DNA from: Hymenobacter jejuensis
GTDB lineage: Bacteria > Bacteroidota > Bacteroidia > Cytophagales > Hymenobacteraceae
DNA length: 64,000 nucleotides
Assembly: GCF_006337165.1 (NCBI RefSeq)
Contig: NZ_CP040896.1
Coordinates: 2,666,001 to 2,730,000, forward strand
Direction of reading: 5' to 3'
The notes under the pieces are model-generated. The model ran no database searches, was not told where the DNA came from, and saw only the letters and a program-made list of their open reading frames with translations. The translations under genes and the position numbers were made by a program. Positions 19,243 through 26,811 of this stretch are shown here, one piece after another (positions within the stretch are counted from its first letter, which is position 1; each line of letters opens with the position of its first letter).

Positions 19243-19467
19243 TTACAGGCGGGGTTGGGTAGGATCGTTTGGATTAACTGGGCGGTCGCGGTACTCAGGC
19301 TTTTCTTCCTTCGTGGCATCTTTGAACTCCCGAATGCCCTTTCCCAGGCCTTTGGCAAGTTCCGGGATGCGCTTGGCGCCGAACAGTAAGATGATGGCAA
19401 TAACAATCAGCAGAATTTCGGTGCCACCAAAATTGCCGATGCCTAGAAACAGGGAAAGCAGTGTCAT
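19243..19467 (-). CDS. tatA: TatA/E-family twin-arginine translocase subunit
   Basis: A 74-residue protein, the usual TatA size: a short N terminus with FGGTE before the membrane helix, [21 protein letters not shown], then the amphipathic helix [16 protein letters not shown] and a short charged tail. It heads the tatA-tatA-gatA-mltD unit. No tatC is present in the window, so the partner must be elsewhere. Confidence 0.93.
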   Translation of the reverse strand: MTLLSLFLGIGNFGGTEILLIVIAIILLFGAKRIPELAKGLGKGIREFKDATKEEKPEYRDRPVNPNDPTQPRL

Positions 19468-19806
19468 GATGAGAGGCCTGAAGCCGGTTTGGGGTGCAAA
19501 GCTAGGTATACGCTGTTTAGCGTGATTCAGGATTGGTAAAGGTACCCTATAATTTTCAAAACAGTTTTACAGGACTCTATCTTTCCTGTTGCGCCGGTCA
19601 ATCCGTTTCGGCAAACGGCTCGTACATATTTAGAAGCCTTGACTGGTAAAAAAGGAAGTTCAGCGTCTAAATACTTATATTCACCGTCGTAAGATTGTTA
19701 TTTAAGCTCATTTTTCGAAGCAAATGATGCTTAGGCACCGCTGATGCCGTTTGCTCCGCTTTGATTCGCAGCTGCCTCTCCCCGAAGATTTAACGTTCTT
19801 AAAAAG
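19468..19806. other. Divergent spacer between tatA and the GAF-LytTR gene
   Basis: This 339-base spacer separates divergently transcribed genes. Apart from the tatA -7 box I see no gene and no stem-loop of note. The part near 19650-19710 is AT-rich and probably holds the promoter of the regulator gene, but no full TTG/TAnnTTTG pair is visible. Confidence 0.5.
19497..19504 (-). promoter_or_regulatory. -7 box for the tatA-tatA-gatA-mltD unit
   Basis: The complement reads TAGCTTTG, a full match to TAnnTTTG, 30 bases before the first tatA ATG. The -33 element is not obvious. Confidence 0.45.
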
Positions 19807-20745
19807 TTGGCTCGTAACTCCAGCACAACCCGTTCCGCCCTTCCCGACCTGCACAGCAGTGACGAAGCACAGCGGCTCGAGGTTTTACGTAATTATCAGA
19901 TTCTAGACACGCCACCCGAGCAAGTGTTTGATGATCTGACGCGCTTAGCGGCTTTTATTTGCAATACGCCGGTTTCGCTTGTGTCCCTGATTGACTCTGA
20001 TCGGCAATGGTTTAAGGCCAAAACCGGCTTTGACAACATTGAGGGATCTAAGCGCGAATTTGCGTTCTGCAACTACGCGATGTACTCCGACGACGTCTTC
20101 GAAGTAGAAGACGCGAGCTGCGATCCTACTTTTCAGACGAACCCGATGGTGACTGCTGCGCCTAGCATCCGCTTCTATGCTGGTGCGCCGCTGGTAACGC
20201 CGGAAGGGCATCCGTTGGGAACGCTTTGCGCCATCGATACGGTACCGCATCGCCTGAGCGATAGCCAACGCGAGGCCCTGCGGATTTTGGCACGTGAGGT
20301 GGTTTCGCACTTGGAGCTGCGTCGCGCCCGCCTGCAACTAGAGCAGGAGCAGCAAAAACTGGACGGGCTGTTGCGCATGGCCAACAACGCGGCCGATTCA
20401 TTGTATTTTGACAACCGCTGCGAGATTTTTATCAAGCAGGATCATAAACTGGTACGCGTCAACACGGGCGATATCCGGTATGTCGAAGCCCTTGGCGATT
20501 ACGTGAACATCCACACGGCCCGCGAGCGCTTCACGGTATACAGCACCATGAAAGACCTAGAAACCAAGCTGCCGCCCCGCGACTTTGCACGCGTTCACCG
20601 CAAATACATCGTGCGCCTCGATCGGATAGTCGCGATCGAAGCCGATTCCGCTTTGGTGGAAACGGAACGCGCCGGGCAGCCGGTGCCAGTGCCCATTGGC
20701 AATTCCTATAAAGCGGTGCTGCTCAACAGGCTAAACTTGGTGTAA
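19807..20745 (+). CDS. GAF domain plus LytTR DNA-binding domain regulator
   Basis: The protein is 312 residues. It opens with the bacterial GAF pattern EAQRLEVLRNYQILDTPPE and continues as GAF to about residue 180 (LVSLIDSDRQWFKAKTGF, FCNYAMYSDDVFEVEDA, FYAGAPLVTPEGHPLGTLCAID). A coiled linker (about 180-200) leads to a LytTR domain (about 205-305; IRYVEALGDYVNIHT, FARVHRKYIVRLDRI). LytTR binds DNA through beta strands; GAF usually senses a small molecule. The only in-frame start that keeps the GAF intact is TTG at 19807: the frame opens only after a TGA at 19762 and has no ATG or GTG before that TTG. There is no partner kinase nearby, so it looks like a one-component regulator. The target is unknown. 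Confidence 0.85.
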   Translation: MARNSSTTRSALPDLHSSDEAQRLEVLRNYQILDTPPEQVFDDLTRLAAFICNTPVSLVSLIDSDRQWFKAKTGFDNIEGSKREFAFCNYAMYSDDVFEVEDASCDPTFQTNPMVTAAPSIRFYAGAPLVTPEGHPLGTLCAIDTVPHRLSDSQREALRILAREVVSHLELRRARLQLEQEQQKLDGLLRMANNAADSLYFDNRCEIFIKQDHKLVRVNTGDIRYVEALGDYVNIHTARERFTVYSTMKDLETKLPPRDFARVHRKYIVRLDRIVAIEADSALVETERAGQPVPVPIGNSYKAVLLNRLNLV

Positions 20746-20819
20746 GCTGCTGCTGAGCTGCGATGCAAGACAGCACAGCAAAACAAGCCTTTCACCGAGA
20801 AAAATTATACTTTTAGCGA

Positions 20820-20990
20820 AATAGGTTAGCGTCTGAGCCGTAAGCTATCTATCTTTCGTCATGTTATCGGGGCTTCTGCTATGCCGACGAGCCAGTTTGG
20901 CTTTATTTGGCAACTGCATGACGCGCTGATAGCTAAGTTTGTTTTCATAGCTCAGAAAGGCACCGTGCGATGTACGGTGTTTTTTTTGCC
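20820..20990 (+). ncRNA. Candidate structured non-coding RNA ending in a terminator
   Basis: Between the regulator stop (20745) and the convergent M23 gene, three nested 7-bp helices can form: 832-838 with 950-956 (TCTGAGC/GCTCAGA), 843-849 with 928-934 (AGCTATC/GATAGCT), and 857-863 with 917-923 (CGTCATG/CATGACG). An apical region of 53 bases can fold further (893-897 with 912-916). The structure is followed directly by a strong T-tract terminator. A weak -7 box (TACTTTTA at 808-815) could start a transcript near 20820, giving about 170 nt. No reading frame is evident. The family is unknown; the size is near that of 6S RNA but I cannot confirm that fold. It could instead be a structured 3' UTR of the regulator. 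Confidence 0.45.
20961..20987 (+). terminator. Intrinsic terminator with eight-T tract
   Basis: CACCGT (20961-20966) pairs with ACGGTG (20974-20979) and is followed by eight T. It lies 216 bases after the regulator stop and closes the candidate ncRNA. Confidence 0.8.
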
Positions 20991-21046
20991 CATGCAGACG
21001 CCAGCCTTGTGGCGCGTAAATGATTGATGATCAAGTAGTTATATGG

Positions 21047-21080
21047 AAAAAGGCCGCGCTAGATCTAGCGCGGCCTTTTT
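21047..21080. terminator. Perfect 34-bp palindromic bidirectional terminator
   Basis: Arms 21047-21063 and 21064-21080 are exact reverse complements with no spacer. Each arm is A-rich outside and GGCCGCGCTAGA inside, so either strand gives a GC stem followed by T. It ends the long minus-strand unit whose last stop is at 21121. Confidence 0.85.
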
Positions 21081-21120
21081 CTTTGTAGCGGATCGTCCCT
21101 TTGAGAGCCGTGTTGAGCCC

Positions 21121-22503
21121 CTACTTGTGGCCTATCCAATTCTGAGGATTGAGGTTAGCGCTGTTTCGCCACACCTGAAACTGTAGCTCGGTAGTGCCGT
21201 CGGAACTGGTATAGACGGTGCCGATTGGCTGGCGCATCTTCACTTGCTGGCCTTCGCTGACGCTGACGCTGCGCAGCTTGGCGTACACCGTAAAGTACTC
21301 GCCGTGCTGAATCATCACGATGTTGTTCATGCCCGCGATACTAGCTACGGTGAGCACTTTTCCGTCAAAAACGGCGCGGGCAGGCTCACCGGCGCTGGTT
21401 TGAATATCAATGCCGCGGTTTTCTACCATCACGTTTTTGAGCACCGGGTGCGGGTGCCGCCCAAAAGGCTGGGAGATAAAGCCCCGGCTCACGGGCCACA
21501 ACAGCCGGCCGCGGTTCTCGGCAAAAGACGACGACAACACGGCCGTTTCGGGCGTCAGGGTTACGCGGTCGGTGCGGGCGGGCTCCGGTTCGGCTTCACT
21601 AGAGCTAGAACGGGAAGTAGCCCCCGGACTGCGACTAGGCGCATTAGCCGCTCTTTCGCGGTTCGCGGCGGCTCGGGCCGCGGCACGTGCGGCTGCTACG
21701 CGGGCAGCCCGCGCGATTTCTTCGCGGACGCGTTCGGCAATGAGGTTATCGAGACGGCTGACGGCTTGCTGACGTTCGGCCAATTCCTGCCGCAACCCTT
21801 CTTCCTGCCGGCTGAGCTTCGTCACCACTTGGTCCTGCTGCGTTTTGAGCGTAATCAAGTTGCGGTTTTCGTTGAGCTGGGTGCTGAGCAAGCTGCTTTT
21901 TTCCTGCTTCTTTTCGGTGAGTCCCGTAAGCTGTTGACTCAGAAGCTGTTGCGTATTGCTAATTTGGGCGGCCTGCGCCCGGCGCACCTCCGAGTATTGC
22001 CGGATGTAGCGCAATCGTAGCATAAACTGATTAAACGATTCGGCCGCAAACAGGAACATGATCCGGTTGTAGCTGTTGGCCGTTTTGGACGACGCATAGA
22101 TCAAACGTGCGTACTCTGCCTTCAACTGCTCAAGGCTTTGCCGGGTTCGTTGCACCTGGGTTTCCGTCTGCTGCACATCCGACTCGATGTATTTCAGTTC
22201 CGACGAGATGTTTTTGATGACGCCCTGCTGCACATTCAGCTTTTCCTTGAGCGCATTGAGCTGCCCAATAGAAGCCTGTTTCTGCTGCTGCGTTTGGGCC
22301 AGAATGCGGCTGGTTTCTCGGATGCGGCGCAGGGTGGCCCGGCGCTCACGCTCCAATTGGGCTTTCGTTTTCTTGCCGTTGGTTGATGACCGACTGCTCG
22401 AAGAAGTTCGGCGCTGCGCCAAAGGTGAATTGCTCAGCGCCATGAATAGCGCCGCGATCAACAGCCCGTAGAATGCGTAACTGCGACTATTTTTTCCGCG
22501 CAT
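21121..22503 (-). CDS. EnvC-like protein: coiled coil plus degenerate M23/LytM domain
   Basis: The protein is 460 residues. A signal peptide (about 12-30) is followed by a long coiled coil (about 45-265, rich in Gln/Glu/Lys/Arg), an Ala/Arg-rich and Ser/Pro linker, and a C-terminal M23 fold (about 335-460; GFISQPFGRHPHPVL). The zinc site is not intact: the His before xGIDI is Asn (ENRGIDI), the His of YAHL is Lys (YAKL), and the HLHF histidines are replaced (ELQF). Such degenerate LytM factors (EnvC, NlpD) activate cell-division amidases rather than cut peptidoglycan. By that analogy this is an amidase activator. It overlaps the DUF4292 gene by 17 bases. Confidence 0.9.
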   Translation of the reverse strand: MRGKNSRSYAFYGLLIAALFMALSNSPLAQRRTSSSSRSSTNGKKTKAQLERERRATLRRIRETSRILAQTQQQKQASIGQLNALKEKLNVQQGVIKNISSELKYIESDVQQTETQVQRTRQSLEQLKAEYARLIYASSKTANSYNRIMFLFAAESFNQFMLRLRYIRQYSEVRRAQAAQISNTQQLLSQQLTGLTEKKQEKSSLLSTQLNENRNLITLKTQQDQVVTKLSRQEEGLRQELAERQQAVSRLDNLIAERVREEIARAARVAAARAAARAAANRERAANAPSRSPGATSRSSSSEAEPEPARTDRVTLTPETAVLSSSFAENRGRLLWPVSRGFISQPFGRHPHPVLKNVMVENRGIDIQTSAGEPARAVFDGKVLTVASIAGMNNIVMIQHGEYFTVYAKLRSVSVSEGQQVKMRQPIGTVYTSSDGTTELQFQVWRNSANLNPQNWIGHK

Positions 22504-23254
22504 AACCCGAAGGTACCGAGAACGGGAATGCCAGACGCTCCTTGTCTACATCCACGTTGCGGTAATTAATCGAAACCGTAGAAACGGGCAGCTTGGCTTG
22601 TTGGGCTTTCACCAGCACCGAGTAGGCAAATTGTTGCGTCGTTGCTTCCAGCGGTCGGAAATCTGAGTAGTCTACTTTGAAGTTGTTGTCGGTTTCGCGG
22701 TCGCGCACGGTGAGTTGCTGCATACGCGCCCGACTCAACGCAATAAGCTGTTCTATAATCAAGTTAACTTGCTCATAATGAACAGTTTGTAAATCGCCGC
22801 TGGTATTGATGGCGGGCGTTACACCGGGCGCTGCAGGCAGATAATTGCCTAGCAACAAGGCCTGCACCTGCTCGAAGGTAACGGGCACATTGAACCGCTT
22901 GCTCAAGTATGAAAAGTTGCCGGAGTAGTATTCCTTCTGCAACCGGTTGAGCAGCTTCACGGAGTCGCGGGTGATAAAGACCCGGCCAACTTCGCCGATG
23001 GGCGAAACCGAAGCGGAAATCCAGATAATGCTGTCTTTGCGCATCCGCAACGTAATGTTGACGGTGGGCGGCTTTTCACCGTTGGCTTCGATCTGGGCTT
23101 TGCCCTTGGCTGTTAAGTAGCGAAAATCGACGTTGCTGGCGCCTACTTCGGGAGCGACTTTGCCCGAAGTTGATTTGGTCGGAACGGCCTTGCGGGCACA
23201 GCTTCCTAACAGGAACAGGGCCAGCAACAGTACCAGCTCAATGCGTCTACTCAT
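22487..23254 (-). CDS. DUF4292 lipoprotein
   Basis: Starting at MSRRIELV (complement of 23252-23254) gives a 255-residue protein with a lipoprotein signal, LFLLGSC, and cysteine at residue 19. The rest (FRYLTAKGKAQIE, SASVSPIGEVGRVFITRDSVKLLNR, YYSGNFSYLSKRFNVPVTFEQVQALLLGN) matches the Bacteroidetes DUF4292 family, which resembles the LolA/LolB fold; a role in envelope assembly is inferred. Its start overlaps the end of the TPR gene by 8 bases and its end overlaps the EnvC-like gene, so translation is probably coupled. Confidence 0.88.
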   Translation of the reverse strand: MSRRIELVLLLALFLLGSCARKAVPTKSTSGKVAPEVGASNVDFRYLTAKGKAQIEANGEKPPTVNITLRMRKDSIIWISASVSPIGEVGRVFITRDSVKLLNRLQKEYYSGNFSYLSKRFNVPVTFEQVQALLLGNYLPAAPGVTPAINTSGDLQTVHYEQVNLIIEQLIALSRARMQQLTVRDRETDNNFKVDYSDFRPLEATTQQFAYSVLVKAQQAKLPVSTVSINYRNVDVDKERLAFPFSVPSGYARKK

Positions 23255-25064
23255 ACAGTTTTTTCTCTTTGATCTTGCGGTCAATCAGGGCCGATGCTTC
23301 GCCCGTTTTCTTAGCGCGCTGCCATTCGGTCAGGGCTTGCTCTTTCTGGCCCAGCTGAAACAACACGTCGCCGTAGTGCTCAATAACGTTGCCGTCGGTG
23401 CTGGTTTTTAGGGCTTTTTCTAAGTATTGCCGCGCTCCGTTGTAATCTTTTAATTTGTACAACACCCACGCGTAGGTGTCGAGGTAAGTATCGTTGTCGG
23501 GAAACTGCTTGACCAATTTCCCCGACATTTCTTTCGCCTTGTCGAGCTTCTCGCCCCGCAACGAGAGGTAATAGCTGTAGTTATTCAGCGCTTGGGCATT
23601 GTTGGCGTCGAAAGCCAAAGCTGCCTCGTAGGCCGCGTCGGATTTGGGGTAGTCCTTTAGCTCATGGTAGGCGTCGCCGAGTTGGGTATCAAATTGGGCC
23701 AGCAACTCCGGGTTATCAGTGGCGAGCTTGCGACCATATTCCAACGATTTCACGCCTTTTGTCGGCTCCTTCTTCAGCAGGTGCGCTACACCGTTGTAAA
23801 ACCACAGCGACGCCTGATTGGGAAATAGCTCCAGCGCCTGGTCGGTGTGCCGCTGCAACGAGTCGATTTGGTTTAGTTCCGCATCAATCAGCACCACCTG
23901 CTGCCAAATCTGAAACTTGGAGTTGTCGAGGTGAATGGCTTTGAGATAGGAATCGCGGGCGTCCTTTTTGTTTTCGGTAATGATCTGAATATCACCGGCT
24001 ACTGCAAAGGCCTTGGCTTCTTTGGGATGCACGCGCATCGTGATGCCCGCGAGATCCAACGCCGTAGCGTTCAGCTTGGGGTTGGGAAGTTGCCGAATGT
24101 AATCGACCAGAATACGCACTTTATCGTCGATGTCGAGCGCGGGGCTTTCAAACGCCAGCTTGATCTGTTTTTCCGACTCAGCAGCATTGCCCTGCTGCCG
24201 GTACACATCAGCCAGAATCATGCGAGCCTGTGGGTTGTCGGGATCCTGCTTTAGTGCTTGGTTTGCCACTCGAATGGCATCAGCCGGCCGATTATTGGAC
24301 GCGTACAGCTCGGCTTGCGCCAGCACGTACCGCACTTCTTCCGGGTTAGCTTTGATCAGGGATTCTCCTTCTTGCAGTGCTTTATCTAACTTGTTCTGTT
24401 TCAAGTAGATCTGTTGCTTCTTAAAGGATACTTCGTCGATGGGCCCAAACTGCTTTTCGGCTTGGTCAAACGTCGCGAGCGCTTCGTCCAGCTTGCCCTG
24501 CGCCATGTACAGATCGGCGAGGTTGAAAAGGTAATAGTTCGATCCCGGGACGTCGTGAATCAGGCTAGTGTACACCTTCGCCGCGTCGTCGTACTGTTTC
24601 TGCGACGTATAAATTTGGGCCAATAGCAGATAGTAGTACGCGTTCTTCGGATCAAGCTTAACGGCCGACTGCGCAAAATTGGTGGCGTCTTTCAGATTGC
24701 CGCTCAACAGGTTGGTCTCGGCTATCTTGTAGTTAATGGCGGCGTTGGTTGGGTTGAGGGCATAGGCTTTGAGCAACCGCTCTAGTGCCTTGTTGTAGTC
24801 CTCGAGCAACACATACTTCACGCCGTCGACGAAAAACGACTCGCTCATTTCCCGGTCGCGCTCCGAGAGCGGCCGGGCTTGCTGCCCGGCCGTTTCTATT
24901 TCGGCGCGCTTAGCCAGCTCCTTGCGCTCGCGGCGCGTGAGCTTGCGCGGCTTTTTCTCAGCTGAGGAGGCTGCCTTATCGGGCGCAGGCTTCTGCTGAG
25001 CAGCACTCTGTTCCGCCAACAGCAGGCTTAGGAGGAGAAAGGAAAAAGCAACAATTCGACGCAT
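23247..25064 (-). CDS. Secreted tetratricopeptide-repeat protein
   Basis: A 605-residue protein with a signal peptide (1-22), a Lys/Arg-rich segment (about 25-55) and then an array of about 14-16 TPR units. Typical repeats are NAAINYKIAETNLLSGNLKDA, YYYLLLAQIYTSQKQYDDA and NAQALNNYSYYLSLRGEKLDKA. TPRs build protein-binding superhelices. In Bacteroidetes this gene regularly lies with DUF4292 and EnvC-like genes, so it is plausibly part of the same envelope function, but no reaction can be assigned. Confidence 0.9.
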   Translation of the reverse strand: MRRIVAFSFLLLSLLLAEQSAAQQKPAPDKAASSAEKKPRKLTRRERKELAKRAEIETAGQQARPLSERDREMSESFFVDGVKYVLLEDYNKALERLLKAYALNPTNAAINYKIAETNLLSGNLKDATNFAQSAVKLDPKNAYYYLLLAQIYTSQKQYDDAAKVYTSLIHDVPGSNYYLFNLADLYMAQGKLDEALATFDQAEKQFGPIDEVSFKKQQIYLKQNKLDKALQEGESLIKANPEEVRYVLAQAELYASNNRPADAIRVANQALKQDPDNPQARMILADVYRQQGNAAESEKQIKLAFESPALDIDDKVRILVDYIRQLPNPKLNATALDLAGITMRVHPKEAKAFAVAGDIQIITENKKDARDSYLKAIHLDNSKFQIWQQVVLIDAELNQIDSLQRHTDQALELFPNQASLWFYNGVAHLLKKEPTKGVKSLEYGRKLATDNPELLAQFDTQLGDAYHELKDYPKSDAAYEAALAFDANNAQALNNYSYYLSLRGEKLDKAKEMSGKLVKQFPDNDTYLDTYAWVLYKLKDYNGARQYLEKALKTSTDGNVIEHYGDVLFQLGQKEQALTEWQRAKKTGEASALIDRKIKEKKLYE

Positions 25065-25177
25065 AGACGCAGTAGCGCGGACGGCCGCCCGCCGGTCAGA
25101 AGGAAGGAGTTATGCGAGATAAACAAATCTGCGAACGGAAGTTCGCGCTACTGCTAACGTCAAAAGCTTGAAAATCA

Positions 25178-26188
25178 TCACACCCGCAGGGTGTTATAGT
25201 CGCCCACGCTCAGGTCGTGGGGCTTGCTGGTAACGCTGGCGTGGTTGCCAATCATGGAGTTAGTCACGCTGGCATTGAGGATCGTGGCCGACTGCTGCAC
25301 GATGGAATTGGTCACCACCGAATCGCGCACGTTGGAGTTGTCGCCCAAAGATACGTGCGGACCAACTACGGAATTGGTAATGATCACATTTTCACCGATA
25401 TACACCGGCTGAATGACTACAGCATTTGTAAGCTTGGCCGAGGCAGCTACCAATTTCTCGCCGCGCTCTTGCAGGTATTCTAAGTAGCGTTGGTTGGTGA
25501 AAACCGTAGCGTCTTTGTTGCCGCAATCGAGCCACTCGGTAACGCGGCCGGGCACGAACACTGTGCCTTTGTTTTTCATGTTTTCAAGGGCGTTGGTGAG
25601 CTGGTATTCACCTTTGTCCTTGATATCGTTGTCGAGCAAATACTGCAACTCGTTGCGCAGGTAGTCGCCGTCCTTGAAGTAATAGATGCCGATGATGGCC
25701 AAATCCGAAACGAATTGCTCAGGCTTTTCTACCAGTTCGGTGATGCGGCCTTGGTCGTCGAGCTTTACCACGCCAAACGGCCGTGGGTCGTCTACGCGCT
25801 GTACCCAAATGGTGCCGTCGGCAGAGGTGTCAAGCGTGAAATCCGCTTTAAACAACGTGTCGGCGAAAGCTACCACCAACGGTCCGGTCAGCGAATCCTT
25901 GGCGCACAAAATGGCGTGGGCTGTGCCCAGGGGCTCGTCTTGGTAGTAAATCGTGCCCTTGGCACCTACCGATTCCGCAATTTTTACCAGGCTCTTCTCT
26001 ACTGTTTCGCCAAAACGACCTACAATGAAAGCCACTTCGTCGACGGGCTCGCCGCAGACCTTGGCGATATCTTCCACGAGGCGCTGTACAATGGGTTTTC
26101 CGGCAATCGGAATCAGAGGCTTGGGAACGGTGAGCGTGTGGGGGCGCATGCGTTTGCCCATGCCGGCCATCGGGACGATGATTTTCAT
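25178..26188 (-). CDS. Sugar-phosphate nucleotidyltransferase with beta-helix tail
   Basis: The protein is 336 residues from MKIIVPMAGMGKRMRPHTLT (start complementary to 26186-26188); an upstream in-frame extension has no conserved content. The nucleotide-binding signature GMGKRMRPHT-(x)-PKPLIPIAGKPI is complete, followed by YYQDEPLGTAHAI and FADTLF. After residue about 245 come hexapeptide-like repeats (NAVVIQPVYIGENVIITNSVVGPHVSLGDNSNVRDSVV) forming a left-handed beta helix. It should make an NDP-sugar (glucose-1-phosphate thymidylyl- or uridylyltransferase type); the exact sugar is not certain. It sits downstream of a flippase, consistent with surface glycan synthesis. Confidence 0.9.
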   Translation of the reverse strand: MKIIVPMAGMGKRMRPHTLTVPKPLIPIAGKPIVQRLVEDIAKVCGEPVDEVAFIVGRFGETVEKSLVKIAESVGAKGTIYYQDEPLGTAHAILCAKDSLTGPLVVAFADTLFKADFTLDTSADGTIWVQRVDDPRPFGVVKLDDQGRITELVEKPEQFVSDLAIIGIYYFKDGDYLRNELQYLLDNDIKDKGEYQLTNALENMKNKGTVFVPGRVTEWLDCGNKDATVFTNQRYLEYLQERGEKLVAASAKLTNAVVIQPVYIGENVIITNSVVGPHVSLGDNSNVRDSVVTNSIVQQSATILNASVTNSMIGNHASVTSKPHDLSVGDYNTLRV

Positions 26189-26267
26189 AGCGAAAGAGTA
26201 CTGGTTTAGGGTTGGAAGAAGGAGTAGGTATTGTGAGAAACGAGAAACTGCTGCGATTGGATGTGTG

Positions 26268-26702
26268 CTATTTGGTGCCGGTGCTACCGTAGCCGCCGGC
26301 GCCGCGCCCGGTTTCGGTAAGCTCTTCAACGGCCTGCCACTCAACGGTTTCGTGGCGGGCTACCACAAGCTGGGCAATGCGCTCGCCGTCTTGCACTACA
26401 AATTCATCCGCAGAAAGATTGACCAACAGTACTTTGAGTTCGCCACGGTAATCGGCGTCGATGGTGCCGGGGCTATTGACGAGCCCAATGCCGTGCTTGT
26501 AAGCTAAGCCGCTACGCGGCCGTACCTGCGCCTCATAACCTACCGGAATTTCCAGGAAAAGACCCGTTGGAATAAGTGCTCGTTGCAGGGGCTTCAACGT
26601 AACGGCCTCTTCTAGGTTGGCCCGCACGTCCATTCCGGCGGCATGCGCGGTTTGATAAGAAGGCAGTTCGTGACGCGAGCGATTAATAATAGGAACTTGC
26701 AT
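26268..26702 (-). CDS. dut: dUTP diphosphatase
   Basis: The 144-residue protein (start MQVPIINRS, complement of 26700-26702) shows all five dUTPase motifs: [49 protein letters not shown] and the C-terminal [11 protein letters not shown] that closes the active site. The trimeric enzyme hydrolyses dUTP to dUMP and pyrophosphate, limiting uracil in DNA and feeding dTMP synthesis. It lies between the flippase and the nucleotidyltransferase with its own -7 box. Confidence 0.96.
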   Translation of the reverse strand: MQVPIINRSRHELPSYQTAHAAGMDVRANLEEAVTLKPLQRALIPTGLFLEIPVGYEAQVRPRSGLAYKHGIGLVNSPGTIDADYRGELKVLLVNLSADEFVVQDGERIAQLVVARHETVEWQAVEELTETGRGAGGYGSTGTK

Positions 26703-26734
26703 GAGCAGAAACTGAGACACTAAGCTTGGAAGGG

Positions 26735-26763
26735 CAAAGATAGTAGCTGAAGCGGGCCTCCAA
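26735..26763 (-). promoter_or_regulatory. Promoter-like site before dut
   Basis: The complement of 26735-26742 reads TATCTTTG (TAnnTTTG). A TTG (complement of 26761-26763) lies 18 bases upstream, slightly short. It is 33 bases before the dut ATG and could add transcription inside the longer unit. Confidence 0.4.
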
Positions 26764-26811
26764 TAAGTGAGCAGAACTTACTGATCTTTGGGCAAATACC
26801 GGCAAGCTTAG

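Noticed and set aside
20820..20990. Assignment of the structured RNA as 6S, SRP RNA or tmRNA
   Set aside because: The SRP and tmRNA signatures are absent and the internal loops do not clearly match the 6S central bubble; only a generic ncRNA call is supported.
25490..26209. 240-codon plus-strand frame opposite the nucleotidyltransferase
   Set aside because: The minus-strand gene carries complete family motifs over the whole stretch; the plus frame has none.
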